Position numbers and translations under genes: made by a program | From: Pseudomonadales bacterium | GTDB taxonomy: Bacteria; Pseudomonadota; Gammaproteobacteria; Pseudomonadales; Pseudohongiellaceae | Direction: 5' to 3' | Length of the DNA stretch: 13,067 nucleotides | NCBI GenBank assembly: GCA_022360535.1 | Contig: JAKSCP010000356.1 | Location: forward strand, 1-13,067 | Notes under the pieces: model-generated | Databases searched by the model: none | What the model was told of the DNA's origin: nothing | What the model saw: only the letters and a program-made list of their open reading frames with translations | In this document: positions 1 through 6,554 of the stretch, piece by piece | How positions within the stretch are numbered: the first letter of the stretch is position 1 | How the letters are laid out: the number at the start of each line of letters is the position of its first letter

Positions 1-1
1 G

Positions 2-82
2 AGGGAAGGTCCGGATGGCTTGTTGTACCTGCTAACTGACGAAGAACAGGGCGCAGTGCTGCGCATCGAGCCTGCTCCGTAG
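2..82 (+). CDS. 3' end of PQQ-dependent sugar (aldose) dehydrogenase, partial
   Basis: Only the last 26 codons are present; the gene continues off the left edge. The visible tail reads GPDGLLYLLTDE followed by GAVLRIEPAP and a TAG stop. This is the closing strand pattern of the soluble glucose/sorbosone dehydrogenase propeller (YliI/aldose sugar dehydrogenase type), in which 'DG-LY-LTD...G-L-RI-P' ends the last blade. Family members oxidise the C1 of sugars in the periplasm with PQQ as cofactor. The frame is open to the window edge, and the stop lies 8 bases from the end of the convergent minus-strand gene, with no room for a terminator. The assignment rests on a short tail, so any enzyme of this propeller family is possible. 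Confidence 0.7.
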   Translation, partial: REGPDGLLYLLTDEEQGAVLRIEPAP

Positions 83-90
83 TTTAGTCG

Positions 91-1221
91 CTAGTTCTGC
101 AACTGAATTCCAGATCTGTCGGCGATGGCAGCAGCCCAGGCCCAACCACCAAAAGTCTCTGACACAGCGACCAGCAATTCGTTCTCTCCTTCGTGTAAAT
201 CCAGCACTACAGTATCGGAAAAACCAACCAGACCCATAAAGCTAAAGTTCCGGCTGCGCCACCCGGCAATGCCACTAAAAACTTGTTTGCCGTTCAGGTA
301 AAGACGTACTCGATCTGAATACCCAAACTGCATCGCTTTTAGCTGATCGGCATCGGACTGAATAGTTTGCCGAACGAATACGGTTTCCTGTTCCCTCGTA
401 CGCCCGGAAAGTTTGGCCAGGTTTGCAATACCATTGGTGTCGAGATCGGTGGTTCTCCAACTATGCCGATCAGATTCATTGACCCCCAGTTCAAGCCGAT
501 CTGCGACCCGTGATTCGCTAAATGGTTCGGAGACTTCCCAGGCCGCAATCAAGCCCTGCGGTAATGGTTCCATGGGTTGAGGCTCACCCACGATTCCTTC
601 ATTCGCCTGCAAGGGGCGAATAGTTACGTTGGAAAAATAAACAGGCCCAGTCCCTTGGCCCGTGACACGGAGATTAACAGCGCCCGAGCTGAGTTCCCTC
701 TTTAAGTCAGGCACATGCAGCACCGGGGTTTCGCTGTTGTAGTAGATGTCTGCTCTGTCATTCAACACAACAATCTTTACCTGATTCCAGTCAGTGAACC
801 TGTGAGTTACTGGCGCAATCGCATTGCCGTCGTGAAAGATCTGCCAGGCAGAAAGGCGGTTGTGGACGGGGGTGTATTGCAGTGCGTCAGGTTCATTATT
901 GAGGTGGGCCCGAAAATACATCTCTTCAAAATTGGCGTCGTTCACTGCCCGCCAGCCAGCGCCAATAAAACTCTGTTGTTCGGAGAAAGCCGCATCGAAG
1001 CTGATCACGACGTTAGCCTCATCAACACCGTCTGCAATAACGCGGCCACCTTGTAACCGCAGAGCTTCACGCCCCAGATACCGTTCGAGTTCTGCTTCAG
1101 CCGCAGCGACGCGCCACTGGTAGCCACTGAACTCGATGAGAGTGTCACCGTCTTGGGCAAAAACTGGCTGGCTGCTTAGAAGTTTTACAAACAGAACAAA
1201 CAGGCTGGTCCGCTTCAACAT
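91..1221 (-). CDS. Secreted two-domain beta-sandwich protein (concanavalin-like/DUF1080-like plus jelly-roll-like)
   Basis: A 376-residue protein of unproven function. Residues 1-22 form a signal peptide (basic MLKR, hydrophobic core, cleavage after VFA-Q), so it is exported. Residues about 26-204 look like a concanavalin A-like/3-keto-disaccharide-hydrolase-like (DUF1080) fold; typical pieces are EEMYFRAHLNN, DALQYTPVHN, a W-Q-I-F-H stretch and a final VYFSNVTIRPL strand. A Pro/Glu-rich linker (about 205-222) leads to a second beta domain (about 223-374) with RLYLNGKQVFSG and a GENELLVAVSE strand, as in galactose-binding-like jelly rolls. The domains suggest glycan or polymer binding; I see no clear catalytic residues. 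The start is an ATG with GGGGA about 7 bases upstream. It lies 42 bases downstream of an AraC-type regulator on the same strand, so the two are probably co-transcribed. Confidence 0.72.
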   Translation of the reverse strand: MLKRTSLFVLFVKLLSSQPVFAQDGDTLIEFSGYQWRVAAAEAELERYLGREALRLQGGRVIADGVDEANVVISFDAAFSEQQSFIGAGWRAVNDANFEEMYFRAHLNNEPDALQYTPVHNRLSAWQIFHDGNAIAPVTHRFTDWNQVKIVVLNDRADIYYNSETPVLHVPDLKRELSSGAVNLRVTGQGTGPVYFSNVTIRPLQANEGIVGEPQPMEPLPQGLIAAWEVSEPFSESRVADRLELGVNESDRHSWRTTDLDTNGIANLAKLSGRTREQETVFVRQTIQSDADQLKAMQFGYSDRVRLYLNGKQVFSGIAGWRSRNFSFMGLVGFSDTVVLDLHEGENELLVAVSETFGGWAWAAAIADRSGIQLQN

Positions 1222-1227
1222 GATAAA

Positions 1228-1254
1228 TCCCCGATGATCTCAGTCAAAAGGGGA
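1228..1254 (-). promoter_or_regulatory. Possible hairpin masking the ribosome-binding site of the secreted protein gene
   Basis: On the minus strand, TCCCC and GGGGA form a perfect 5-base inverted repeat with a 17-base loop. The GGGGA half is the only Shine-Dalgarno-like sequence before the ATG at 1221. If the stem forms in the mRNA it would hide the binding site. The stem is short and the loop long, so this is a weak call. Confidence 0.2.
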
Positions 1255-1263
1255 AAGCGTACG

Positions 1264-2139
1264 CTACGGCGAGTCTGCTGAATTGGAAAAATCGGACAAG
1301 CCCAGCCGCTCGCGATGAGACTGTGCCGGAGTGAGATTGATTAGTTGTTTGTATTCGTTTATCAGATGAGATTGATCGTGAAACCCGCAGCTTAGGGCAA
1401 TGTCTGCCCACCGGGGATGCACAGATCGATCAGACAATATGGCTGCCTGGGCGATTCTGAGACGACGGGCATAGAACTTGGGCGTTACTCCCAGGTGATG
1501 TTGGAACAGGCGATGCATTTGGCGCGGATGCAGTTCGAACCGTTCACTCAGAGACTTGATTGAAATTGACCCAGCATTTTTTCTCAAGGTAGCAACAGCC
1601 TTCGTGAACTTTTGGATTGTGCGTGGATGCCGAATAGCTCTGGAAAGATCCTGACTTAATGCTCGAGCCACCGTTGAAGGCTCTACCTGAGATTCAGCGA
1701 CACACAAACTGTTTGAAAACTTGCTGTACAAGGATAGAGGTACGCGCACAGGCAACATGTCGCTATAGTCCACGGGGTCAATGTTGAGGAATAGCGCTGA
1801 TGTTTCTGGTTTCAATCTCAATGCAATGGTTTCTTCGAAAGGCTGGGGGTTATGCCAGAAGGTTGAGCTGTACTGGGAGCAGATGACCAGATCGCATCCA
1901 ATCACTCTGCCCTTGGCATCTTTTTGCCTAAAAATAGCAATACTTGGTTCCCCTAGAGGCAGCACTCTATGCGGGCGTGGTGATTTTCCAGCAAGGTCCA
2001 TCCACACCATGTCGTAGGGCAGGTTGGGATTGTCAGCACATAGCCAGGCACTGTATTCACCTACCTGATGGGTAGGAAGGATGTCGGACAAGGGCGGCGT
2101 CATGGTATTTGCGCAGTTGTTTAAGCCTGGAATCGTCAC
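1264..2139 (-). CDS. AraC-family transcriptional regulator
   Basis: A 291-residue cytoplasmic regulator. The C-terminal third (about 180-280) is an AraC/XylS DNA-binding domain with two helix-turn-helix units: SIKSLSERFELHPRQMHRLF (193-212) and WADIALSCGFHDQSHLINEYK (244-264), followed by the usual LTPAQ. The N-terminal part (about 13-175), with PRPHRVLPLGEPSIAIF, resembles the ligand-sensing domain of AraC proteins of the DUF6597 type; the ligand is unknown. The longest frame begins at GTG (2137-2139), but an ATG at 2101-2103 (residue 13, MTPPLSDILP) fits the usual start of this sensor domain better. Neither start has a clear Shine-Dalgarno. The gene diverges from the 2270 gene, and its stop is 42 bases before the start of the secreted beta-sandwich gene, making that gene the first candidate target. 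AraC family: near certain; inducer: not inferable. Confidence 0.88.
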   Translation of the reverse strand: MTIPGLNNCANTMTPPLSDILPTHQVGEYSAWLCADNPNLPYDMVWMDLAGKSPRPHRVLPLGEPSIAIFRQKDAKGRVIGCDLVICSQYSSTFWHNPQPFEETIALRLKPETSALFLNIDPVDYSDMLPVRVPLSLYSKFSNSLCVAESQVEPSTVARALSQDLSRAIRHPRTIQKFTKAVATLRKNAGSISIKSLSERFELHPRQMHRLFQHHLGVTPKFYARRLRIAQAAILSDRSVHPRWADIALSCGFHDQSHLINEYKQLINLTPAQSHRERLGLSDFSNSADSP

Positions 2140-2240
2140 GCCAGTATAGGGTTTGATGGAAACAAAATTATCCAGAAAACCTGATGTCTCAGCTGCAGAT
2201 TCCTGCTGCGCAGCCAGTGAGTAAATATTCGAATTCAGGC

Positions 2241-2250
2241 CGTAATTACG
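2241..2250. promoter_or_regulatory. 10-base palindrome in the divergent promoter region
   Basis: CGTAATTACG is perfectly self-complementary and lies 20 bases before the start of the 2270 gene, in the 130-base divergent gap. A second short palindrome, ATTCGAAT, lies at 2227-2234. They could be half of an operator or chance. AraC proteins usually bind direct repeats, which argues against the neighbouring AraC protein as the binder. Confidence 0.2.
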
Positions 2251-2269
2251 CTACTTTGAGTATCAGGCC

Positions 2270-2803
2270 ATGAAAAAAATAATAATCAGGACCGTCTTTC
2301 AGCTCGCCATTGCCCTGGTAACCCTACCGGCGGTAGTGATCTTTACCCTGTATTTACAGAATCGTGGTAACGATGGACCCTCTGTCATTTTTCCTGGGGG
2401 CGAACTTGTATCCGGGGAACTGTACTCTGGACCCGAACCGGATTGGAGTTTTACCGACGACGTTTCTACTGTGCACCTGCAGCTAGACAACCCGTTAAGC
2501 TCTCGCCTTACCTGGATTGAGGAAAGTGACGGCAAGATTTATATCACCTCGGACTATATGGGTACCTGGTTAGGGCGTTTGTGGAAACACTGGGCGGTGC
2601 AGGCTTACGAAGGTGATGGTCTGGCGGTATTGCGCATCAAAGGTGTGCGCTATGAACGCAAATTAGTCCGGGTGTTTTATAGCCCGGAGTTGGATGGGGT
2701 GATCGAAAAGAAAATTGCGAAATACAATTCGCGTATCACGCGAGAAGCAATCGAATCGGGAGAGACCTGGGTGTTTGAGTTGGCGCCCAGAGACGAAGTA
2801 TAA
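2270..2803 (+). CDS. Membrane-anchored protein, probable split-beta-barrel (PNPOx/flavin-reductase-like) domain
   Basis: A 177-residue protein with a basic start (MKKIIIR) and one N-terminal membrane helix (about 7-28), which leaves the rest outside the cytoplasm if the positive-inside rule holds. Residues about 55-140 run DWSFTDDVSTVHLQL, then DGKIYITSDYMG, then KHWAVQAYEGDGLAVLRIKG and RKLVRVF. This order of strands recalls small split-barrel proteins of the pyridoxamine-phosphate-oxidase-like group (a 'DW.F.D.V..V.L' opening, 'G.LYV', 'W' and 'RI.G..Y.R.LVRV' strands). Flavin or heme binding is only an inference; no cofactor motif can be confirmed by eye. The start is an ATG with poor Shine-Dalgarno. 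A 45-residue membrane peptide follows after 4 bases, so the two are probably co-translated. Confidence 0.7.
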   Translation: MKKIIIRTVFQLAIALVTLPAVVIFTLYLQNRGNDGPSVIFPGGELVSGELYSGPEPDWSFTDDVSTVHLQLDNPLSSRLTWIEESDGKIYITSDYMGTWLGRLWKHWAVQAYEGDGLAVLRIKGVRYERKLVRVFYSPELDGVIEKKIAKYNSRITREAIESGETWVFELAPRDEV

Positions 2804-2807
2804 AGTT

Positions 2808-2945
2808 ATGAATTGGAAAACCTATTTCATGTTGCTGCTTTCGGCTTCTTTGCTGGTATCGCTGTCGATACTTTTGGTGCCCGGATTGGCGGAATCCATT
2901 GAGAGTTGGATGCTTGGGTTTCTCGCCAGAAATGCGGCGGTTTAG
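2808..2945 (+). CDS. Small single-pass membrane peptide (45 residues)
   Basis: The ATG at 2808 lies 4 bases after the stop of the preceding gene, in a different frame. The product has a short basic N-terminus (MNWK), one strongly hydrophobic helix (about residues 5-26, FMLLLSASLLVSLSILLV) and a short tail containing EIAESIESW-like amphipathic sequence ending in ARNAAV. The frame is also open further upstream, but there it overlaps the coding region of the 2270 gene and encodes polar sequence without membrane character, so 2808 is the sensible start. Tight spacing suggests translational coupling with the 2270 gene. I do not recognise a family. It could be a partner of the membrane-anchored protein. 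Confidence 0.55.
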   Translation: MNWKTYFMLLLSASLLVSLSILLVPGLAESIESWMLGFLARNAAV

Positions 2946-2961
2946 GGAGGACTGTTCTGGT

Positions 2962-2989
2962 TTGCAATCTTGAATTGGTTTCCTATACT
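2962..2989 (+). promoter_or_regulatory. Candidate sigma-70 promoter of the DUF1640-like gene
   Basis: TTGCAA (2962-2967) and TATACT (2984-2989) are separated by 16 bases, giving four of six matches to the -35 consensus and five of six to the -10. A transcript would start near 2996 and carry the AAGGA ribosome-binding site at 3011-3015 ahead of the ATG at 3022. The site is visible; its activity is inferred. Confidence 0.45.
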
Positions 2990-3021
2990 GATAGTGACTA
3001 AATCATGCACAAGGAAGTGAG

Positions 3022-3328
3022 ATGACGGTTACAACTTTTCATACATTAAAATTCGTTCGTTGATTAGAGCGGGCGGGCGTTCCCAGCGAGCAAGCGGAAG
3101 CGCAGGCAGAAGTACTTACTACTTACAGAGGCATTTAATGTGAATCTCGAGAATCTGGTAACCAAGGATTTTCTAACGGCCAAATTTGCAGAACAAAGCG
3201 CAAATATCGAGACGCGGTTAGCGGAATTCAAAGCTGAATTTGACACCAAGTTTCAGGTAATTGTGGTTATGCTTTCTATCGTGATGGCAGCAGTTGTAAT
3301 CCCACTACTGGAACGAGTTCTAGTCTAG
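3022..3328 (+). pseudogene. Broken DUF1640/CCDC90-like coiled-coil membrane protein gene
   Basis: An ATG at 3022 with a strong AAGGA Shine-Dalgarno opens MTVTTFHTLKFVR, then meets TGA at 3061-3063. The same frame resumes as LERAGVPSEQAEAQAEVL and ends at TAA 3136-3138. A shift of one base continues with NLENLVTKDFLTAKFAEQ, a charged coiled coil (to about FKAEFDTKF) and a C-terminal membrane helix (VIVVMLSIVMAAVVIPLL). The order 'T-FDTLKFV--L--AGVP--QAEA-AE' then 'LVTK-DL-A-FAE' then coiled coil then helix is that of small bacterial DUF1640 proteins, related to mitochondrial CCDC90/MCUR1. Reading TGA as CGA (Arg) and removing one T from the run at 3134-3136 restores a 101-residue protein. This indicates one nonsense change and one insertion, unless the two are sequencing errors. 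Confidence 0.72.
3140..3328 (+). CDS. Residual ORF from the broken DUF1640-like gene (coiled coil plus C-terminal membrane helix)
   Basis: The 3' part of the broken gene is an intact 62-residue frame beginning with GTG at 3140. An AGAGG at 3127-3131, 8 bases upstream, would serve as a ribosome-binding site, so a shortened product could still be made. It keeps the heptad-rich segment (residues about 8-38, with E, K and R alternating with A, F and L) and the tail-anchor helix (about 40-58), but lacks the N-terminal conserved block. It may be non-functional debris. It is listed separately because gene callers would probably annotate it. Confidence 0.42.
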   Translation: MNLENLVTKDFLTAKFAEQSANIETRLAEFKAEFDTKFQVIVVMLSIVMAAVVIPLLERVLV

Positions 3329-3353
3329 TCCTTCTGAATAGATCTTGTCTGGA

Positions 3354-5213
3354 TTACTCACCATTGAGTGAATAAACCAACAACACATTCCCCGGTGCCT
3401 CATTCCACTTGTCATAACCGGACGTGACGTAAACCTGTCCGCTTACAACCACTGGTCCATCAGCTTCTATCGCACCACCTTGCGCTTCAATACCATTAGC
3501 CGTGCCGAAGTTTTGTTTTGTGCTGGTTTCCCAGAGTATGTTGCCGTTGTCCGCATCGAATGCGCGCAGCAATCCATCAAGGCCGCCGGCAAAGACCAAC
3601 TCATCGGTGCTGGTTACCGCAGCGGAAATGCCATGCCAGCAGAGAAAACGCGATTCTTCGCATTGGTTGTCCAGGTCTTTGCGCCATAGCACTTCACCTG
3701 TGCTGGGTTGCAGCGCATGAATTCCCGGATGGGCAGGGCCCACGTTGTAGGGGTTGTTAGTAGGCAGATCGGAGATGCCAACAAATAATTTTTCGCCGTT
3801 GTTGCTCATGCCGTAATGAATGCCGCCCATGGTGCCGCCGCTACCGGCACGCTGCTCCCACAGCATGGCGCCATTGTTAGCGGGATCCAAGGCATACACC
3901 ATGCCGGATTTCTGACCAACTAGAATAACTTCGCGGCCATTCTCATCACGAGACAGAATAGGTGAGGCGCCTATGTCATAGTCTGGTCCATCTTCCTCGG
4001 GGCAGTTTGGTGCTCGTCTTGAACACGCACCATTCCATGCGTCGTTCGCAGTAAGTTGCGCAGACCAGACAATCTCGCCAGTATCCAGATTCAATGCCAG
4101 CACCGCATCGCTATATTCATTGGCAGGCGACGAATAGTTTTCGCCAGTGCCGGCATAGACCAGATTGCGTTCAGCATCGATGGTTGGGCTGGACCAGACA
4201 GGCGCACCTGATGGACCAAACTGTTGTGTGCCAGCTGTGCTTAAAATCGTCGGGCGTGGTTCATCGGTGGTGTAAGTGCGCCAGAGTTCCTCACCGGTAC
4301 TTATGCTCAATGCCACAAGCGCACCGCGAAATGTGCAGCATGAATAATCGGTGCGCGACGCCAAAATCACTTCTAATGATGACACGGGCACGATAAGCGT
4401 GTCCTCGTGGGCGATTACCGAGCCGGTGACGATTGCAGCGGGATGGTCATGCACTTTTTGTTTCCAAAGCAGTTCACCGGTCTGTGCATTCACTGCGTAG
4501 GCTGTTGCGGTGAAATCACCAAACAAAACAGTTTCAGGAACTCCCTGGTCATCGGTATCAACATACAAGGCGCCACGCACTTCAGCATCGGCACTGAAAG
4601 TCCACCAGGGGCAGCCGTTGCTATTGTCCAGTGCATAAATGGTTCCATCCTGACTACCAGTGAAAACGACTTCAGGTGTGACAACCGGTTGTGCACGGGA
4701 ACGCGTCGCATTGGGAAAGGCGAAAGTCCATTTCAATTCAAGTTCGTCAACATTGTCTTTGTTGAGTGTGGTCTCACTGGCAAGATAACGTGCGTTGCCG
4801 GCCTGACCACCCCATCCATTCCAGACGACCGGCTGAGAGAGTCTGGTTAGATTGCTTTCGCAGCTAAAACTCGCTGTGTCGATTTGGGTCTCCTGGTAGC
4901 GATTTCCGGTCAAAAAGAAAGCGACCTGGCGTTTTTCATCGCGAGTAAGCGCCATACCCGCCGTGGCCATAATGCCGGACTCCAGTGATTGCACGATACG
5001 CTCGGGTGGATACAGAGCAAGCGCAGCCCGTTGCGGTGCTTCCAGTAACGCCCCTTCATGACATTCCGCGCAGGCTAGCTGGTAATGGGATTCACCCTGC
5101 ACATAGTCAGGCTCGTTCTGCAGATCCTGAGCGGATGTTCCTATAGATAGAAGGAAGAGTAGGGGAGCCAGCAGGAGGGATAAGTTATCCAAGCTTCTTT
5201 GTCTAAAATGCAT
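3354..5213 (-). CDS. Exported cytochrome c/PQQ-dependent dehydrogenase, polyvinyl-alcohol-dehydrogenase-like
   Basis: A 619-residue periplasmic enzyme with a signal peptide at 1-28 (cleavage near TSA-Q). Residues about 40-105 are a small cytochrome c domain with the heme site CAECH (Cys48, Cys51, His52) and a likely Met ligand at 82 or 87 (GMALT). The rest is a PQQ beta-propeller: repeated 'G..YALD...G...W' blades (for example TIYALDNSNG 191-200, YALDPANNG 440-448, LLRAFDADNG 548-557), a vicinal Cys292-Cys293 pair in YSCCTFRGALVAL, and DYDIGASPIL (411-420), which matches the active-site Asp segment of quinoproteins. N-terminal heme, the CCTFRG motif and overall length match polyvinyl alcohol dehydrogenase-type enzymes, which oxidise secondary alcohols and pass electrons to the respiratory chain. 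The real substrate is unknown. AAGGT 9 bases before the ATG supports the start. It diverges from the 5345 gene. Confidence 0.87.
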   Translation of the reverse strand: MHFRQRSLDNLSLLLAPLLFLLSIGTSAQDLQNEPDYVQGESHYQLACAECHEGALLEAPQRAALALYPPERIVQSLESGIMATAGMALTRDEKRQVAFFLTGNRYQETQIDTASFSCESNLTRLSQPVVWNGWGGQAGNARYLASETTLNKDNVDELELKWTFAFPNATRSRAQPVVTPEVVFTGSQDGTIYALDNSNGCPWWTFSADAEVRGALYVDTDDQGVPETVLFGDFTATAYAVNAQTGELLWKQKVHDHPAAIVTGSVIAHEDTLIVPVSSLEVILASRTDYSCCTFRGALVALSISTGEELWRTYTTDEPRPTILSTAGTQQFGPSGAPVWSSPTIDAERNLVYAGTGENYSSPANEYSDAVLALNLDTGEIVWSAQLTANDAWNGACSRRAPNCPEEDGPDYDIGASPILSRDENGREVILVGQKSGMVYALDPANNGAMLWEQRAGSGGTMGGIHYGMSNNGEKLFVGISDLPTNNPYNVGPAHPGIHALQPSTGEVLWRKDLDNQCEESRFLCWHGISAAVTSTDELVFAGGLDGLLRAFDADNGNILWETSTKQNFGTANGIEAQGGAIEADGPVVVSGQVYVTSGYDKWNEAPGNVLLVYSLNGE

Positions 5214-5278
5214 GAGCTTTACCTTATGTGCTTTGGGTGGGCAGTCCTGATACTAATAATAATGGTGTAAGACCAAGA

Positions 5279-5292
5279 ATACAGTACTGTAT
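5279..5292. promoter_or_regulatory. Perfect 14-base palindrome, candidate operator in divergent promoter region
   Basis: ATACAGTACTGTAT is perfectly self-complementary and sits near the middle of the 131-base gap between the divergent PQQ dehydrogenase and carboxypeptidase genes (66 bases from one start, 53 from the other). Its size and central position suit a dimeric repressor controlling both promoters. Which protein binds it cannot be told from sequence. Confidence 0.45.
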
Positions 5293-5344
5293 CATTCTGC
5301 AAAGCCCTTTTATCGTTGTTCCGTGATAATTACTGATAGTCTCC

Positions 5345-6547
5345 GTGATGCTCTGTAGACAACTTACGTTCTCCTTACTCCTCGGCGCTCTGGTGATACC
5401 GGCAGCGGCACAGGAGCGCATCGCCGCGCTGGCCGGTGACGGTGGGGTGATGCTGATGTCGCCTGCCGGTGAGGTTTTGGTGAGTCTCAATCCGGACCGT
5501 TCTCTGGTGCCTGCTTCCGTTGTGAAAATTCCACTTTCGCAAGTGGCATTGGCTTCCCTGGGCGAAGACTTTCGATTCGAAACACACTTCTATCGCAACA
5601 CTAACGGTGATCTGCTGATTCGTGGCATGGGTGATCCATTCCTGGTCTCTGAGGAGTTGCTGATCATTGCAGAGAGATTGGCGGGTGACGGTGTTCGGGA
5701 GATTCGGCGCCTGGTAGTCGATGATTCTGCGTTTGAGCCCAATCCTGAATTACCTTTGGAACCAGGTGCCAATGATCCCTATGCGGCTCGTAACAGCGCA
5801 CTGGCCGTAAACTTCAATACAGTAAACCTGGCATGGGATAACAATGGCAGGCTACGATCAGCCGAGCCGCAAACTCCACTAACCGATCTGGCCCGGGAGC
5901 TTGGAGCGGGGCTTACACCAGGTGAAGATCAGCGCATCAATCTCGGCAACGACCCCAGAGCTGGGTTGCAGCAGGCCCAACAATTGTTCCTGCACTTTAT
6001 TCAGGAATCAGGTATCACAGTAAGTGACACTGACTTCTATCAGGAAGCTGTTGGGGAGGATTGGGAATTACTTTATGTCCACCGCAGCTCACGTTCACTG
6101 CGTGAGAACCTGCAAGGCATGTTGCGCTACTCCAACAATTTCATCGCTAATCAATTGTTTCTTACGTTGGGCGCGCAACAGAGTGGTTATCCGGCATCTG
6201 TAGAATCTTCTCGTGCTGTTTTAAGGCAAAAACTGGATGAGTTGTATGGTGAGGGGTTTGGAGACAATCCAAATCTGCTAATAATGGTTGAGGGGTCGGG
6301 GTTGGCCCGTGAACAGCGTACCAGCGCGAGAGGCATGATACGTATTCTGGAAATTTTCCTGCCTCTCGCTAATCTACTGCCCGAAAGAAATAGTGTGCTG
6401 AGGAAGAGTGGTACCCTCACTGGCGTCTACAACTATGCAGGATACCTACCGGGAACTGACGGCTTGTATCCTTATGTGATACTAACGAACCAAAGCGCTA
6501 ACAATCGTGATGAGATTCTACAACTACTGCAACGAAGAGTAGACTAG
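5345..6547 (+). CDS. dacB: D-alanyl-D-alanine carboxypeptidase/endopeptidase, PBP4 type (peptidase S13), short form
   Basis: A 400-residue exported penicillin-binding protein. A signal peptide (about 1-22, ending IPAAA) precedes the three catalytic motifs of the family: SVVK (Ser58 nucleophile, Lys61), SNN (Ser263-Asn265, in MLRYSNNFIANQ) and KSGTLTGV (354-361). Peptidase S13 enzymes trim the terminal D-Ala of peptidoglycan stem peptides and cut D-Ala-mDAP cross-links in the periplasm. At 400 residues it is shorter than E. coli PBP4 (about 477), so part of the insert between the SxxK and SxN motifs is probably reduced. The longest frame starts with GTG at 5345, directly followed by ATG at 5348; neither has a clear Shine-Dalgarno. 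A cupin gene follows 7 bases after the stop, indicating an operon. Confidence 0.85.
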   Translation: MMLCRQLTFSLLLGALVIPAAAQERIAALAGDGGVMLMSPAGEVLVSLNPDRSLVPASVVKIPLSQVALASLGEDFRFETHFYRNTNGDLLIRGMGDPFLVSEELLIIAERLAGDGVREIRRLVVDDSAFEPNPELPLEPGANDPYAARNSALAVNFNTVNLAWDNNGRLRSAEPQTPLTDLARELGAGLTPGEDQRINLGNDPRAGLQQAQQLFLHFIQESGITVSDTDFYQEAVGEDWELLYVHRSSRSLRENLQGMLRYSNNFIANQLFLTLGAQQSGYPASVESSRAVLRQKLDELYGEGFGDNPNLLIMVEGSGLAREQRTSARGMIRILEIFLPLANLLPERNSVLRKSGTLTGVYNYAGYLPGTDGLYPYVILTNQSANNRDEILQLLQRRVD

Positions 6548-6554
6548 GTGATCT

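Noticed and set aside
1256..1265. AGCGTACGCT palindrome at the end of the AraC gene
   Set aside because: Ten bases, partly over the stop codon, with no T-run; most likely chance.
2715..2807. Upstream extension of the 45-residue membrane peptide frame
   Set aside because: It overlaps the coding region of the preceding gene and encodes polar, unstructured sequence; the ATG at 2808 fits better.
4407..4850. Plus-strand open frame of 147 codons inside the PQQ dehydrogenase
   Set aside because: It is antisense to a strongly supported propeller gene with clear motifs; the Cys-rich, patternless product looks like chance.
5279..5292. LexA (SOS) box interpretation of the palindrome
   Set aside because: LexA sites of this group read CTGT-N8-ACAG. 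Here the halves are in the opposite order (ACAG then CTGT) with only two bases between.
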